From: Lates calcarifer
Taxonomy: Eukaryota > Chordata > Actinopteri > Centropomidae
DNA: 64,000 nt
Assembly (NCBI RefSeq): GCF_001640805.2
Contig: NC_066853.1
Location: 22,875,173-22,939,172, forward strand
Direction of reading: 5' to 3'
Shown: in pieces, positions 1 through 14,300 of the stretch
Layout of the letters: each line of letters opens with the position of its first letter
Numbering within the stretch: the stretch's first letter is position 1
Notes under the pieces: generated by a model
Seen by the model: only the letters and a program-made list of their open reading frames with translations
Databases searched by the model: none
Told to the model about the DNA's origin: nothing
Made by a program: the position numbers and the translations under genes

Positions 1-189
1 CCATATCATCTTTTTCTTTTCAATTACTCTACTACTTAACTGTTTACTCCGATTAACTTTCATATACAGAGTTACCATTATTTGTTACCAATCAACATAC
101 GGTAATTTCTTTTATATCTTACAATCTATTTGGACACATCATCAGTGATATAACCTGGAGTTTCTGGTTTGCCAAAGAACTTTAAGGTC

Positions 190-1040
190 CTGCTTAAGGA
201 CTGACTGGTAAAGCCCCTGCAGCCTTGATGGTCATATTTTGCGCATGCTACCCTTAACTCTGGATCTTGCTCTTCAGATCAGCATACTTGACTTTCTCTC
301 AGAGGACTCCTCCACCTTGCCTTCCATGGGGATGGTCAGTCCTAGCAGGACCACTCACCTTGCAGTTTTGGATATCGGGACCATGTATGCCCTGAATGTA
401 GTTTCTGCAGTGATGCCTGAGAACATTTTTCATGGGTCAACCTTAAACTACCAGTCCCACCTACCAGTGATAGTGAGAAGCCTACTTGATAATCTTCAGA
501 ATCACTGTGACTTCTGCCCTTTCTTGACAAAGCCAGCTGTCTTCCTCATTGGGTGTAGTTGTGCGCTGCTGACAGTCCCTGTGTAGATGGTGCCTGCTAT
601 TGCCTGGCACCTGGTCATGATGCCAGTGGGACAATCCCTTCCCCAGAGCCTTCAGAGAGAAACTCGAGATATGCTCCTGGGATCTCCCACTCTGGCCCAG
701 TGGGCACACTGGTTTTCCTATCAGATCCCAGTGGGAAAAGATGGATAGGCTAGGGAAGACAAGGTGAAGTGACTGGACCAGGAATTTGGTCCAAAGTGGT
801 TCAGCATTCCAAACCTCTGACCAAAGGATCTTGCAGTCAGTGGCTTGCTCATTTCAAGTCCATGTGTTTTTTGGTGCATCTTGGCTATACTGATGGCATG
901 TACATCCTCCACCCCAGCTTGTTTCTCCTCTAGGGCCATGTGACACCTCCCCTTCTTCTGGGCTCTCGTGCAGTTAGGTCTTGGAGTGCTGACAAGCCCT
1001 ACCCATTTGGATGTCACTCCTCCAACCAGCACATATCTCC
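190..1040 (-). mobile_element. Decayed non-LTR retrotransposon-like coding remnant
   Basis: Read on the minus strand, about 540 down to 260 gives a broken frame with the pieces AGFVKKGQKSQ, GITAETTFRAYMVPISKTAR, a stop, then VVLLGLTIPMEGKVEESSER. This pattern (AxTTxRxxxVxxSK, then VVLLxLTxPxExxxEExxERK) is familiar from the region after the reverse transcriptase in repetitive fish retroelement proteins. Stops and frameshifts interrupt it, so it is dead. The part from about 720 to 1040 stays open on the minus strand and may belong to the same insertion, but I do not recognise it. The family name is uncertain. Confidence 0.5.
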
Positions 1041-4000
1041 AGTCAATTTATTTTCTTTATTTTTCTTTATATTTTCCAATATTCTCAAGATACCATGCAT
1101 GTTATATAGTGAGTCATATCATATTGTGAACTATTATTGTGGCAACATTTGACAATGTGGAAATCATAACACAGCTTTGGGATAGTCAAACATTGGAAGC
1201 CAACAAGAAGAAATAAGAAATTACATTCTCACTTTTTTAAGCTTGTCCAAAACAATTTAAAAGTTTTCAAACTTAAACTGCAACTTAAAGTCAATCTCCT
1301 ATCTTGTCTCTTCATCTCCATCCTTCCAGCTGTCCACACAGAAACTCATACACATGAACATACACACAAGAAAAACTGATAATGGAATGAGTGGACAGAT
1401 GGGAAGATAAGAGACAGAGTAAGCAGACCACTGTCGAGCCTCTTGTCTTCCTCAGATGGGATGGTTATCAGTTTGGTGTAATGCAGTTTGTTTCTAACAC
1501 CATAATAGATAGTTGACGGTGACAGAAAGTTTTATATGGTCAGTTATGCAGCCCTGAGCAGTTTGAGAGAACAAACATCCTTGGAAAACAAAAGTAAATA
1601 ACAAATTCCAAAAACATCCCCTTCTGTATTAACATCTTCCTGCCCAGGGACCATAGATGTAAATGTGCTATATAGCTAACTTTGGACCAAAGGTTATGTT
1701 GTGTGTTAATTAAACAAATAACCTAAACTAAGAACAGTTTACAGTGAGCATATCTCAGACACTGAGACACTGCAGTATTCACAACTGGATAGTCTAATGT
1801 CAAATAATTTTTAGAGTTACTGCATAAATAACAGAAGGTGATTCAACCACTGTATGTTTACATTTCCATGAATTCTATTACACATTTACAGTGTGTGATA
1901 TCCACATGATGTAATAGTTTAAGTTTTGAAAGCTAGAAATATCTGAGCCACCTGTGTTGCTCAGTCATCCTATGAACCATCAGTCTGTGCTACAGGACTG
2001 TAAAAGATGTACTTAATGTTCCATTAAACCTGTCCTATTAAATGTGCTTTCCATACCTATAAAATATATGCCAGATGCATTTCTGTCATGTATGACCTCT
2101 ACAAAAGATGGAGTAGTCAAACACACACACACATACACACATAGACACGTATATAACGAGTGTACATAAATACATACATTGTGATACACATTGAGCACAG
2201 ACATTGAGTGACAGATTATTGCACTGATTAAATAAAAAATCATATTCCATATTCATATCCATCCTTCGTATTTCGAGAACAGCTCTCAGCCTTGAGTGGG
2301 TGTGTGTTTCCCCATGCTTGTGTGTGTGTGTATGGTCGGTGCACATGTGCCCTAGTACGCTCTTTTACCTCCAAAAAGCCAGAAACTAAAACAGCAGTTA
2401 ATCTGAAACTCAGAGTGCAATTCTGGTTTTGTCTATTATTTCCCAGAGTATAGTTATAGCAATACAGCATACTGTAGGTGTTTATGTTATAGATGCGTGT
2501 TTTTTCTCTAATGAGACCCATGGAAGGCATCATTATCACATTATTAGACATTTCTCTGGAGAGACATGCCACTGAATATTTAACACTGACAGCAGCGGTC
2601 TTTTATGACATTATGTAGGTTTTACAAAATTATTCTTGTGAAGCTGTTGAATAAAAATATTCCATACCATAGCTGTTTGATGTCTGTTTCTCTACCAAAT
2701 GTTACAAAAGAAAATTAATTCACACACTGTATCCACAATTCTTTTTTTTAAGGGGAGCTGAATAAACAATTAAGATCTTAGGAACATGCAGTGTAGGTGA
2801 TGTGACTGGCTATTAAAAATGCATGCACCACACATCAATACTAGTCCTATGGAGATTCCAATGTTTGCAATAGGTTAGTCTCAAATGTAAGCAGTTCTGT
2901 CTTCCTCAAAATGAATAGATTCAATTGGTTTCCCAAAATGTAGGGTCAATGTTTAAAATCAATATTTTTATTAAACAGAAAAGAAACCAGGTCAAGACTC
3001 CTTTTTTCACTGCAGCAAGGAATATCATTCTTTACAAAGTATGTAACAATGCTAAGATACAGAGACATTTGTGGAGAGAGATGATGTTGTGATTTTGGCT
3101 CAAATGTAGGCAATTTAATTCAACAGGCCCAACAGCTAGTCGTCTTCTGCATCATTTCTTGATATGTCACTGCCACCAACCGTCAATCATTGGCATAGTG
3201 TGAAACTGTCAGAAGTCGAGTGTGTATCACATATGGATGTATTATCGGAAGTGGATGTCATCCATTCACTTGAATGAAAATTGCTCACTGAGCAATACAT
3301 TAGTATTACACTGTCGGTCATGGTCATGTGACACACACATCACTTTTCTAGGCCTTGGGAAAGTTTTGCAAATATTAAACGTCTGGGTGGATTAAAGGTT
3401 TTACCCTTGATGGCCAGTAAGTGAACTGCAGTCAGCATCCTGCTGTTCATGCATACTCACTCTGTTGGTAGATGCTGCACAGCAATGTGCTAGCAATGTG
3501 AGTATCAACCATGTTTTGTCTGTGTATGTTTGTATGACAGCTTATCTTCTGAATTATCACACAACTTACAGGGATCTCCAGTTCTGTCTGTTATTTTCCT
3601 CCAGTGTCTTCCTCCTCTCATTTCTGACATGCACTGAATTTGAAACAGCTCACATAGATGCACTTTCTGCCTCGGTCTGTGCCATCCAGGATTTATATGT
3701 GCTCATGTCTTTGTATTAACTTTACATTTAAATACACTGTCTCTAAAATTCCCCTCACATTCACTCTACTGATAACATATATTGTCAGTAACCCAAGAAT
3801 GGAAGAGTCATAAAGTCAAAAAAGTGACTCAGTAATATCTAATCTAAAGCTACTATGTTTTTAAAATTTGCTAACATTAGCCATGGTAAACACTTGATCA
3901 TACCAGACCAGGTAAAGCTGTACTCCTGAATGCATTAAACTGAGCATCATTGTGTTTTATTCCTCATGATTTTTCATTTGTAAAAGGAAGATTGTGTTAT

Positions 4001-4311
4001 TGCTTCCTCTGACAAATCGATCATCTTACTTTAAAGGTTAAAAATCATAACAAACAGACAGAACTAAACTCAACTGTGAAATAATAATGGAAAATCAATG
4101 ACACAGTTTTCAACTATGATTAAATTATATTTGGCAAAAAGAGTGTCATAGACAGACTCATATTGACAGACTATGCTTGTTAGCAGTAAAGTTGGTGGAA
4201 AGTTGAGAGCCAGCCTCAGGTAGAGTATCTGAAATCAACACACTCTCTCAGGCATTTTCTCTCTTTGAGGCAGGGAGTTGCATTTTCTGCTCGACTCTTC
4301 AGTATTTCAAG

Positions 4312-4334
4312 TGCGCGCGTGTGTGTGTGTGTGT
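4312..4334. repeat. (CG)n/(TG)n microsatellite
   Basis: A short alternating GC run passes directly into a GT run. This is a simple sequence repeat of a kind common in fish introns. Confidence 0.85.
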
Positions 4335-4389
4335 CTGGCAGCCAATGGTCCTGATCTCTGATAAGAGTCAGAAGAGGATGAATTAAAGA

Positions 4390-4740
4390 GGGGAAGAGGA
4401 AAAATAAATGGCTCTGCACTTCCTTTTCCCATTTCCTCTAACCTCCTACTCCTCTCCTGCTTCCTCTCTAATCTCAGGCTGAGGTCTGGCTGCTACTCTC
4501 ACTCTTTTCATCCTGTCTCTGGTTTTCCCTTATTACTTTCATTGTTTCCTTTTGCCCTATGTGTCTATGGCCTGCATTTTTTTCTTACTTTGTTCTGTTT
4601 CTTATTTCCTCTTCCTTTTGTGGGTTTGATTCTTTCTTTCTTTGTTTCCTCTCATCTCACCATCACCACCTTAATCAGTTCAACTTCATGCTTCTTTCGT
4701 TCTCTCCATTTGTCTCTTTTCTCTGATACACTATTAGTTT
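4390..4740. repeat. Pyrimidine-rich low-complexity tract
   Basis: The plus strand is strongly enriched in C and T for about 350 bases, with many TTTC, CTCT and TTCCT runs. The open frame at 4542-4742 here is only a by-product of that composition (Phe, Leu and Ser rich) and is not called as a gene. Confidence 0.6.
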
Positions 4741-5539
4741 GAAATAGAAATCCAGTAGTCTCCATTGTAGATCACAGTCACCAGACCGTCTTCTTACTCC
4801 ACTTTTCACTTTCATTACATTGCACACACACACACACTCACTGTCACAGGGGCACAGAACTCACATGAACTCTCCTAATACCCCCTCTCTGGCTTTAGGC
4901 AGGAGGGATGGATGAATGGTGGCAGGGGTTAAAAGACAGAGGAGCCTGACACCCTGGTTTCACCTTATTGTGTCAGAAGAGGGCAATGGCTTTTGCACAG
5001 AGGTGTAAAATTGGGATAGAGACAGAGAGAGGATAGGGAGGGAGACAGCTAAGAAATACATCCACACACAAATAACAAACTGCAGATACACTTTGTTCAC
5101 ACACACATTTATGCACAAAACATACACAACATACACAACAGAAACGTGAACATTGCATAGACACAGATACGCAATACAAAACACAGTGTGATTACACTCT
5201 CTCAGTCCTTGTCTGGCTGCCTGTTGAGATTGGAGTTTTCTTTATAGTGCCACTTCAGTGTTAAGGCGACACTGAGCAATCATGATTACAAAGCCAAAGA
5301 CAGAGAAGGGGTGTAGATAAAACAGAAGGGAGCAGCTGGATGAGAGAGGAAAGGGAGAACTGTTAAGAAAACATATAAAAGATAAGGTTTTTTGCCAAAG
5401 GGAAGGACTGATGCAGCAATTATGTTGCAGAGGTGGTGATATCATTTTACCAACTGATGTAAAGTTATGCTGCATGTTGACCTTCACCTATGGCCACAAT
5501 TTTTGGGTAGTGACTAAAGAGCATCATGCTGGAAAACCT

Positions 5540-5700
5540 CTCCAATGGGAGAGCAGATCCTGATGCAGACATGCTGCAGGGATTAAACAGTATATCCCAA
5601 CTAGCCTTGGATTCCTTTGGGATCCCCCATGAGGAGATAGCAGACGTGGATGTCTCTTGTAGTTTGCTTAGTCTGCCCCCGTCATGAGGAGAATGAGAAT
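5540..5700 (+). mobile_element. Decayed 3' end of a dispersed non-LTR-type fish repeat
   Basis: The stretch contains, in order, a segment like CTAGCCTTGGATTCCTTTGG, then GGGATCCCCCATGAGGAG, a GATGTCTCTTG segment, TTGCTTAGTCTG and CCCCCGTCATGAGG. This order (TGGcctggGAACGCCTtGGGatCCCCCagGAGGAG... then GCTTAGxCTGCxxCCCCCGCGAC) is the 3' end of a repeat very common in teleosts. The copy is short, diverged and lacks an obvious tail. The assignment rests on recall, not on a database match. Confidence 0.5.
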
Positions 5701-8700
5701 TAAGGTGGAGAAAAAAGAAGTAATGGCACTTTTTGGCTCCTTTTTACTGAACAGTCAGTGTTTCCACTTTAAACACCCAGGATTAATCTTTTAACTCAAT
5801 CCTCTGAGGGAGCAAGAGAATTAGATTTACTATGGACATGAAATTGAGGTGTTTTGGGGGCTTCCAACAGAATACTGCAGAATGAGAAAAAGTGTAATTT
5901 CATTAGAAATTATCCCATTAGACACTAAGACTTTTGTAATAGAAATATATTTCTGTCACCTTAGGTGCTCACAGAGCAGAGCTGTGTGGTCCAGCTCTAT
6001 AGGCAGATCTCAAACTTCTCAAACTGTGACATTTGAAATGCAGTGATGACCAGTAATATTTGTCATATATATGATTTTTCCAAACTTGTTTTGAGGAGAC
6101 AACTTTTTCACAATGCCCATGCCACACTGGCTGGAATATAAGATTCCCAACCCTATTTTGCCACACTTGTTTTGGGTTTTTCTGAAGTTAGGAAACAGAT
6201 ATAGCAACTTTTTGATGAGACCGAAGCTGTGCTAATTAACATTATTACATTAACAATGAAATTAAATGACTTTATGTAATAATGTAATGTTTAGCATCTT
6301 TCAGCTCATTGTTTTTGTTTTACAACCTTTCAGCTCTCACAACCTCACTTCCTTCCACAGCAGGCAGCTGTTTTCAGAAAAAAACCCTCTAAAACACAAT
6401 GCAGGCTGCCAGCCTAACAGCAGACAAAGTTAGCAACTAGCTGAAATAATGAAGCAACTGACAAGCTATAAAGATTCAGTCATAGTTTGTGGAGTTTGTT
6501 TAGACCAGAGCTAAAAGGATGGCTAATACTGGGCTTCTACATTTGTCAGATGGACAGAAATTCAGAATGAATGCTAATCTTGCTTTATGTCTGCTATGTG
6601 TATACAAGCAATCATATGATAACACATGTAGCTGTATCAGCTCTGTCAGGTGATGTCATCTAGATGCATAAAATCATGGTTCCATCATTGAGCATTCAGG
6701 AAGGATGAAACATTCCACTTCCCTCCATTTTGTCTGTCAACTTTTTGAAGAAAAAAAAGATCAAAGTCTCTTGTATTGCACAAAAAGGATGCATGGAAGC
6801 ATTAAAAAGAGTGCTTTTGGGGCATTGTTAGGAAACAGAGAGAGAGAAGGATGGCCAAGAAAGAGGATAATTCAGAAAGATGGGACTCTCTGAAGGGAAG
6901 AGAGATAGACAAGGACATAGGTGAAGAGGAAAAGGAAGGAGAGAGGAAGGAGGGAAAGAGCAGAGTGCTCTTTTAAATGGAAATTGGCTCTCCCACTGAT
7001 GGCTGGGACGAATAATGACGACCCCCCTGACTACTTGAATATGGTGTCAGCAGTTTTTACATGTGCACACACACACAAAATATTCACACAACCATCATCT
7101 CACATGTCCACACATCTATGCACACTTTTAAAAGCATGCAAGAACTTACTGATGACACACACACATATCCACACACACTCTTCCACACCCCCCAGAGATG
7201 GGGAACAGCGTGAAAGTGTGATGATGCATCATTTTCTTAAGCACCTCTATCCATCTTCCTTCCCTCACTCTCTGCTTTTCACACCCTTCAGTTGGAGGAA
7301 GTTGCTGTATGTCTGTACATATACAGCAGTCGATATGCTTATATACTCTGTATGTGTATCTGAGTTTCTGCTACAAACACTGAACACCCAAGTCAACATT
7401 TATGTGTCAGTTTTACATCTGTTGGTGAATCTTTCTTGGTCTAATAAAAAACTAAAACATAGTCACAAGTAGGTGTCATGGCCAAACAATTTTAAGGTTC
7501 TTTAAATTTATTCATATAGTGTTTTGTTTTAACAAATTTCCTTACATTTGTTATTTACTTATTTTTGACCATGTGTACAAGATAATAAATTGGAAATCCA
7601 GGTACTGATGTTTATAGAAATGTCAGTACATACTGTAATTATACTGCGGTTACTTTTTGAACTGTATCCTCCAGAGATCAGTGGCTATGCAGCGGTGCCA
7701 CTGTAGTGCAACTTTCCAGTTTCAGGAGTTGTTTCTGACTCTGACCTCCAGCTGTGAGCCTCCGTGGACTCGACTCTTATAAATCAAACGACTGGAACTA
7801 GAAGCAGCCACTGCAATTACCACAGTAGGGTATGGTGCAAATGTCCTAAATCCAGTTCAAACAAATAGAGCCATCTGAAAGTATGCTTAAAAGAAACCAT
7901 ACTAAATTGCCCAAAGTGTCATCAGAAAGTGTTGATATTGCAAATCTCTAAACTAAGAGGAAAACCTATCATCACAGAGCAAAGCTGTTTCTTCGAATTT
8001 ATGTTTATACACAGCTAATTTAACACAAATACATTTAGTAGAAAAAGTAATTGTGACTGGATTACAATGGATTACACACTGTTAGCATGATGAGGACATG
8101 TTTTTAATGTACATATTTGGCAAGTTGCAAATGTATCAGTATTTGTTTTCAGCCAAAATATTCAATCTTGCAGTACAATATCCACTCACAGAAACTACAG
8201 CACTATGCCATTTTTTAATGTTTATGTTTAGGCACTCACATAACCAGATTAAGGTTCGTGAAAGATTGTGGTCTGGTTTAATACAGAAACAAACATGTTT
8301 ATTAACATTTAACCAAAAACAGAGTCTTTCCCTTAGTGCTTTTGTTGACTACACCACACATGGGGCTCCATATTCTAGTGTACACTATAACAGTAGTTTC
8401 CTAATAGGCTGACATTATGTATCTATGGTTACGTCATCACTTCTCAGTGATAACAGACAGTAGCACCACACCCATTACATATGTGCTATAAGTTAATTTT
8501 TAGATCATAATCCATGGTGACAATAGTGCACTTAACATTTTCATCTTTTCATATGCAGATAACAACAAAGCATTAAGACACATACACATAGAAGTGTTTT
8601 TCCATTGTTGTTGGGGGGTTTTTGTTTTGTTTTGTTTTTTTCACGATCACAGCCCCGGCGAGGAGTTTGTACTTCTGCACTGGTGAACCAGCTCCACATG

Positions 8701-11700
8701 GTCGTTTTCATGTCTGCCTCATTTCCTCTGCCTCTCGTCTTCCTCTCACATTCACAAAGACAGGAACTCTCAAGCCCACCACGTAAATTCTGTTCAGTGT
8801 ACTGCAGGCAAGCACACAACTCAATTGAGATCAAATAGCTTCCTGTTAAACCCACACTGCTTGTAAGACAGCTGGGCTTTAGCGCGAACCTGTGTGTTAT
8901 TGTTGCTGTGCATCAGTAGTGGGTGTATGTGTGAGTATGTGTGTGGGGAATGTATTTGTAGTTCTGTGTGTATGCAGGCATCTGAATCACAAAGTGTGAA
9001 TATTTCCTGTGTGATTTTTGGGTGTAAGTCTTTACATGCGCACGCGTTTACCCTGTTTGTACTGTCAGGGAATTTGGGAGCTCATGCTGCACCTGTGAGT
9101 GATAGCATCACCAGCAGCAGTGTTCTACAGAGACTCTTAAATAGGAATAAATTATTTAGGAGGGACACGAATGCAGCTCAGCGGAGGCCCTGCAAGATTA
9201 CAGTAACCACTGCTTCATACATGATAGTTGGCCTCAAAATAAATCCTTTTATTATGGCTGAGTGTGCTTGTACAGACACTGTATACTTCCCTCTGAAATT
9301 CACTGGCATAAAATCAAAATATCCAAGTTAAGTGCAAATAGCTCAAAGTTCTACTTAAGTACAGAACTTGAGATATACATATTTACATTCCTCCCCTTGC
9401 TCTTTATTTGCTGCATTATAGAAGCCTATTTGTTTCAGAGTGTGAGAGAGTTTAAATAAAACAGTTCATAAAAAGATGTCTATAAAGCCTGAGCCTCTTT
9501 AACACACAGCAACACAAGCAACATGAATACTTTGCTATTATGTCAAACAGTCATAAACTGGCAAAAGGCTGAACTGCCAGAGAGGCAGAACATTTCATTT
9601 GAAATGCCTGGAGGAAAGAAAGGAAATACCTCTGCTTCAGCAACATAACAGAAGGTGTCACAGTACGGTGCCAGAGAATCAATACTGTACAGCAAGAGAT
9701 TGTGTTATTTAATGAGCCAACACAAGGCTTTGGTATAAATTATTGGTTTCAGATTTCATTTAAAAGCATCTGTGAGAGGAGCCCATCAATGCTTAAAAAC
9801 TATGGCAGGGAAGTGATGGTGATAGAGGTGTGGAATTGTTTTGGTTTTTTTATCTTCCAGAAATCAAAACATTGATAAAAACACGCCATTATTAAAAACT
9901 TGGCACAGATTTAAGACATAGATGTGTGTCTTTGTTTTGTCATTGTAAATCACACTTCAGTACAGTCCAGTAGGTTTTTGGGAAAGGACCTTCTTCGTTT
10001 CATTGGTGAAGTGTTTCCAATTACTAGAGATAAATGCCACTGCCAAAAATGTATCAATAGAATGAAGCTATTTGTATAGGCTTTATCTAAAACCAAGCTA
10101 TGGAATGAAAAGTAAACTGTTTTGCTTTGTGGTGAGAGTGTATCTCTGTTCATTATCTTTTCTTTTTGTTAACGTCTCATATTTCTACTTCAGTGCTTCC
10201 ACACTGTTTCAACACCCCTTACTTCATGTCTGATCATGGAGGGGAGTTGTGTCTCAAAAAGAAATGTGTCTTGTGGTGTGAAAGAACATCTGCTATTGCA
10301 CTTGGTCTTGTGATTTGTTTTCATTATATGCTGCACCCACACTCCTTATAACTCATCTACCTTCCTACCAATTCCTTCCCACCTATTCCTCATTATATTT
10401 GAGCTGGTGCACTTCACACTTTCTGTTCACATTCATCATGGCTTCTGTCACAGTTGGGTCTCTATAGTGTTGAACTGGGCTCTTTACCCAGTATTTTACA
10501 GTAAACGTTTTTGTGTAATAGGCATCAGTGAGATAGTGACAATGTGTGGCATTCAATACACTGACCTTTTGCACTATGATACAAACTAATTGTGTAGTAT
10601 TTATCACAATGACCATTTAAGGGCAGGCATTATGTTTATATACATCAATAAAAGTTGGAATAAAGAGGAGAGGAGCACCCCCTTTTAGAAAACTGATAAA
10701 ATGTCACTCCTTAAACAATATCAAAGCAGGTTTTAATGTTTTGTTGGCATAAATACTTTAGTATGTTTGTTCCAGTCATTTGAACATACAGACCCAAAGA
10801 TACAGGGAAAGACATTTGATATTTTTCATCAAAATGCACAATATGCACTTTACAGTATGCAGGGGTTGCCAGCTCTGACCAGTACGCTCTCTGACCATGC
10901 AATCAAATGACATGAAAATGGCAGATTGGCCTCCCCAGAAGGACAAACCAGTAGCTAACTCTGTCACTGCTCCATCAGAAAATGTGGAGATGTGGCTGAA
11001 GAATTTGGAAGAAGAATTGAGCAGACTCATTTACAGTTTTACACTGACAAAAACATAACAAACCAGCAAAAACAGTATGTTGGATATTTTAAATCATAAT
11101 ATTACCTGTGAATTGAAACATACTTTCTTGTAATTGCTTGCTTACCCAACTAACCACAAGCCCTGCTTTATTAATGCTGTGTACTTGGGACCATAGGTGT
11201 AGTGAGCCAGAATGATGCTTGGTCACTTCTCTCTCCAAGTGAGGAAATAGAATATTTTCAGTTTACATAATTTGGTTTAAATTCATATACATTTTTTAAG
11301 CACTTGAATATCTAATCACCTTGAATTGACCTCTGCCTGCACTGCTATGTTTCCTCAGAATGGATGTTTTGAATGTGGCCTCATTTACACACACATAAGT
11401 GAATTAAATTATTAAACAGAACAGAAAGTACATGTATTCATTCACTTATAGTGCTTAATGCCATTCTAATTGCAACCTATTACACCAATGGTATCGTCTG
11501 GCACTACGTAGATAAATGTTTGGCCAACTGCTGCAAATTATTATCAAGGTGAATTCAATCTAACATTTGATAATGTGGCTATGTTTTAGTTGACTAGTGT
11601 ATGTAAACCTGCCATCATACAAACACTGGTGTATCATAGGTGTGCTCCGGTACTTAAACAAATAACACTACACCTCTGCCTAAAGCTTAGATTAAGTATC

Positions 11701-13004
11701 ACTTCTTGAGCAGTGTCAAAATTAACTTGAAAATATACCAAGACCCTTATAGGTTAATATGGTGAACATATTAGCAAACATTCATTAATTTACACATCAA
11801 GCTTTTGCAGAACAACATTGTCATTCATTTGGAGTCACATTTCTGGCTGCTTGGTAAATAAGTAAGTCCATATTCACTTTCTTTTACCTCTCCAGCAGCT
11901 CATGAGATAAATATCTGGCCCTTAAGCTATTAAATGCTCCATTGTGTTCACCAACTAGTCTCAGATTGTTCTCTCGGTGTTGCTGAGTGCTGTGAGAGTG
12001 AACCAAAACAGAAAAGTTACTGATCAAACAGGTAAACAATGAACTCACAGTAAGATCAATAAATTTGAGGGGAGCTGCAGATTCAGGTGATAATTCCCTG
12101 TTCATCACTATGAGTGACCCATCTCAAACAGTCACATTGTTTTTATATTGTTAGTTGATATAGGAGTATTGAGTATATCCACTTTAAGTTCCCATGATGA
12201 AAAACACCTGGGCCTACTGGCAACATCAAAAAACAGCTGTCCAGTTGGGGTATGAATATGTAAATCACATGCCCTGCATTCTAACAGGAGACAGCCTAAC
12301 TCTATGTAGCCACATGTCTTAAGCTACTAGTCAGTTACTAAATAAACTACAGGAATTCACTCCATGAGATTAAGAACTATTAAGAGGTGATGAGAGTACA
12401 ACTGTCTTAATCTCTCCTCAGAGTCAACACTGTTTACTATCCCTTATGTTTGTCCAATGCTCTCTTACCCATTAACCTTAATCACCCATTTCCACACTCA
12501 ACCCAACCTTTCCTCACATATCTATATGCACACTATGTCCTCAACCCATTAACCCCCCCATTTATCCCTCCACTTTTCCACTGCTCCGTTCCATGCATCC
12601 TTAACCAGGCTCTGCCCCATCCACGCCTCCCTCTCTAGATGTGAAGCCAGCTAGGCAGTCTTAAAGCCAAGTCCTCGACAGGTCATTTGACTTCCAGTTG
12701 TCCGTGGATTATGTTATTACCAGGGCATCTGCTACGCCCCCTCTCTGGTCAGAATCTGAAAGCTGCAGCATCACACTCTTACTCAGTATGGCATAACAAA
12801 AACAAACACCAGCAAACACCTACTGGATTATATTGTGGTTGTAGTTTTGTATGAACTAATAATTGTTGCATTCATTTTAAGCCATTAGATAAATTACCTA
12901 AACGTAAGATTTTTGATAAAAATGTTGACAGCTTTTACCAGCATTTACACTGCATTTTACATTAAATACACTTCAGATTTTACAGGGAAACTGCTATATT
13001 GCTT

Positions 13005-13285
13005 AAAGGAAGAGTGCTATGGACCTATTCACTTTCTTGGCAAGAGTTACCATAGAAGATCAACAGCACTCTGCATTAAACTTTGTATTGAACACACCAA
13101 TCTGTGTGTTCAATACGAAGTTGGAGCTAGGATGTTATTAGCTTAGATCAGCATAAAGACTGAAAGTAGGGATAGACAACTAGCCTGGCACTGTTCAAAG
13201 GTGACAAAAGCTACCTACCAGCATCTCTAAAGCTCACTTATTGACATGTTAATTGTTTAATCCATACAAATTATAACATTTTGCA
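13005..13285 (+). repeat. Dispersed teleost repeat of the 'GCTTAGCATAAAGACTGG' type, copy 1
   Basis: The stretch carries TTCTTGGCAAGAGTTACC, then TTGGAGCTAGGATG, AGCATAAAGACTGAAAG, AACTAGCCTGGCACTGTTC and CTAAAGCTCACTTATTGAC. These blocks recur in the same order in other introns of this window (50.1-50.4 kb and 58.8 kb) and in reverse at 35.4 kb, which shows it is a dispersed family. No coding capacity is visible. It is probably a non-autonomous DNA element, but I cannot define its ends or target duplication. Confidence 0.65.
13081..13120. repeat. Short inverted repeat (17-bp arms, 6-base loop)
   Basis: The arms CTTTGTATTGAACACAC and GTGTGTTCAATACGAAG are reverse complements apart from one position, with a CAATCT loop between them. 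It lies inside the dispersed repeat at 13005-13285. The right arm matches what I recall of that family, and the left arm looks like an inverted copy of it. Confidence 0.8.
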
Positions 13286-14283
13286 GGGTGTTATGTACTG
13301 GAGTTGCAAAACAACCAGCAGAGACACCAGCTTTAGAGATGTCAGCAGTCTGAATATGTTTTTACTTTTGAATAGAGTTAGGCTTTCTGTTTCCCAGCAA
13401 TGGCTAAAAAGAGCCCACTGGAGAATAATATATGAAGTATTGCTGTAAGTTACTAATTAAAAATCACTCTCCATATCACATCAAGGTTAGCTATCTTCTT
13501 TGCCATCAATCAAAGCTAAGTGCTGCCTATCTGCCATTGTTGCTTTGAGCTTTCAGTTTGTGTCAGCAGTTATTGCTAATGCAACCCTCTAAACAGACTC
13601 CAGGATAAGGTGATATATAAAGGAGCAATCAGCAAGAAATGCGTGTGACAGAGGGCTACAGAAATGTACAAATCAGCAAAGCCTTTTGTGCTTTTCTTGT
13701 GCTCATGAATGTGTTTTTGTTCCTGTTTAGTGCACACCATTGTTTGTGCCTATTCTCATCACAGCCGCTGACAATCCCATAGTAACAGTGCTGCAGCAGC
13801 CCACAGTAATCGCAGTCTGGAGGAGGTAAATCAACGACAAAACAGATGCAGTGTGTGTATGTGTTTGAGCACGAGGTGGTGAGTGTGAGAGGAAACGAAC
13901 ATGGCAGATTTAACAGGCTGGTGAGCAACAAAGAGCTGTTCCCCATCCTCTCATGTCTCAAGCTAGGCTTCACGCGTATGCCTCCAGCTCCTAGCCAGCA
14001 ATGCTCAATAGCTAAACAGATAGACAGAAGGATAGATGTATTGGAACTGGTTGGTGTGCACTAGCAGCATTGATGGGATGGTTGGGAATTGGGTGCCCAG
14101 TTAATTCTGAGGCTGTATGGTTTGCTTTTAAAGAGCTAGTTTTATACAGGTATGATGCAAGGATGCTGCCGTATGTCATATGAAGGAGGTAACTGGACTG
14201 ACAGGCTGAAAGAGCAAATGTTCAAAATCTGTGTTGACACCATTTACAAGATATGCCAGGGGCTCTTTTTTCTTTCTCTTTTG

Positions 14284-14300
14284 TTGGGGTGGGGGGGGGG
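14284..14300 (+). other. G-rich run
   Basis: Four G, one T and ten G follow each other on the plus strand. The run could support a G-quadruplex, but it may equally be a homopolymer-slippage site where the base count is unreliable. Confidence 0.5.

Noticed and set aside
6921..7472. Longest plus-strand open frame (183 codons)
   Set aside because: It begins in a purine-rich low-complexity stretch (Lys/Arg/Glu), runs through CA-repeat-derived His/Thr sequence and shows no domain, signal or splice context.
8894..9331. 145-codon plus-strand open frame
   Set aside because: The Cys/Val/Ser-rich start comes from TG-rich sequence; no domain and no splice sites in phase with calsyntenin.
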